Shown piece after piece: positions 6,893 to 6,968 of a stretch of DNA of 6,968 nt. The stretch is from Fidelibacterota bacterium (lineage in GTDB: Bacteria > Fidelibacterota > Fidelibacteria > Fidelibacterales > Fidelibacteraceae): assembly GCA_030629925.1 (NCBI GenBank), contig DAOVOB010000054.1, forward strand, positions 1 to 6,968, in the 5' to 3' direction. The translations under genes were made by a program, and so were the position numbers. Under the pieces are notes generated by a model that saw nothing but the letters and a program-made list of their open reading frames with translations, ran no database searches and had not been told where the DNA came from. Every line of letters starts with the position of its first letter. Within the stretch, counting starts at the first letter, position 1.

Positions 6893-6941
6893 GACGTGAG
6901 ACGTAAACAATTGACAATTGAGAAAGGACAAAGGACAATTG
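6893..6941 (+). repeat. Mosaic tandem array of 7-nt units after hemW
   Basis: Seven heptamers in unbroken phase: GACGTGA, GACGTAA, ACAATTG, ACAATTG, AGAAAGG, ACAAAGG, ACAATTG. At least three unit families (GACGTRA, ACAATTG, ACAAAGG) are joined in the same 7-nt register, and the array begins 2 nt after the hemW stop. The remaining 27 nt (6942-6968) hold no gene. They contain TTCGC twice, 13 nt apart, and may begin another repeat type, but the window ends there. Confidence 0.85.
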
Positions 6942-6968
6942 ACCCTTCTTCGCTACCAACTTCGCCTC

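Overview
This is a gene-dense bacterial window with all genes on the + strand. It holds the 3' part of a phosphohexomutase gene, deoC, a tRNA-Leu(UAG), an L,D-transpeptidase lipoprotein gene, two nucleotide-sugar dehydrogenase genes (ugd and a wbpA-type gene) flanking an rmlC-type epimerase gene, and hemW. The lipoprotein signal, YkuD domain and O-antigen-type sugar genes suggest a Gram-negative bacterium. The GEGNGG sugar loop of the mutase resembles the Bacteroidota/FCB-type GlmM, but some genes have strong Shine-Dalgarno (SD) sequences, so I would say only 'possibly FCB group' with low confidence. Base composition looks moderately AT-rich (estimated by eye).

Layout: 1-885 is the mutase, cut by the window edge, followed after 3 nt by deoC (889-1551), so these two are probably co-transcribed. 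A 50-nt gap with a weak promoter-like pair leads to tRNA-Leu (1602-1684). Only 17 nt later the L,D-transpeptidase gene (1702-2418) starts, and it overlaps ugd (2415-3731) by 4 nt. A degenerate array of 7-nt repeats (3734-3789) separates ugd from rmlC (3803-4351). A 70-nt AT-rich gap with a perfect TATAAT and a strong SD precedes the wbpA-type gene (4422-5747), which ends at a strong intrinsic terminator (5766-5799). The hemW start codon lies immediately after the T-tract of that terminator. After hemW (5800-6891) a second 7-nt-period array (6893-6941), built from different unit families, runs almost to the window end.

Functional picture: the mutase supplies amino-sugar phosphate for UDP-GlcNAc, the wbpA-type enzyme oxidises UDP-GlcNAc to the uronate, Ugd makes UDP-glucuronate, and RmlC makes a 6-deoxy-4-keto sugar epimer. 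Together with the peptidoglycan-acting transpeptidase this is an envelope-biosynthesis neighbourhood. DeoC and HemW are housekeeping genes that happen to sit beside it.

All protein-coding genes belong to well-known families and I found no evidence of a new multi-gene system. The most unusual signals are non-coding: two intergenic arrays with exact 7-nt period but mosaic, degenerate units, an apparent excess of GATC, and the terminator/start-codon abutment at hemW.
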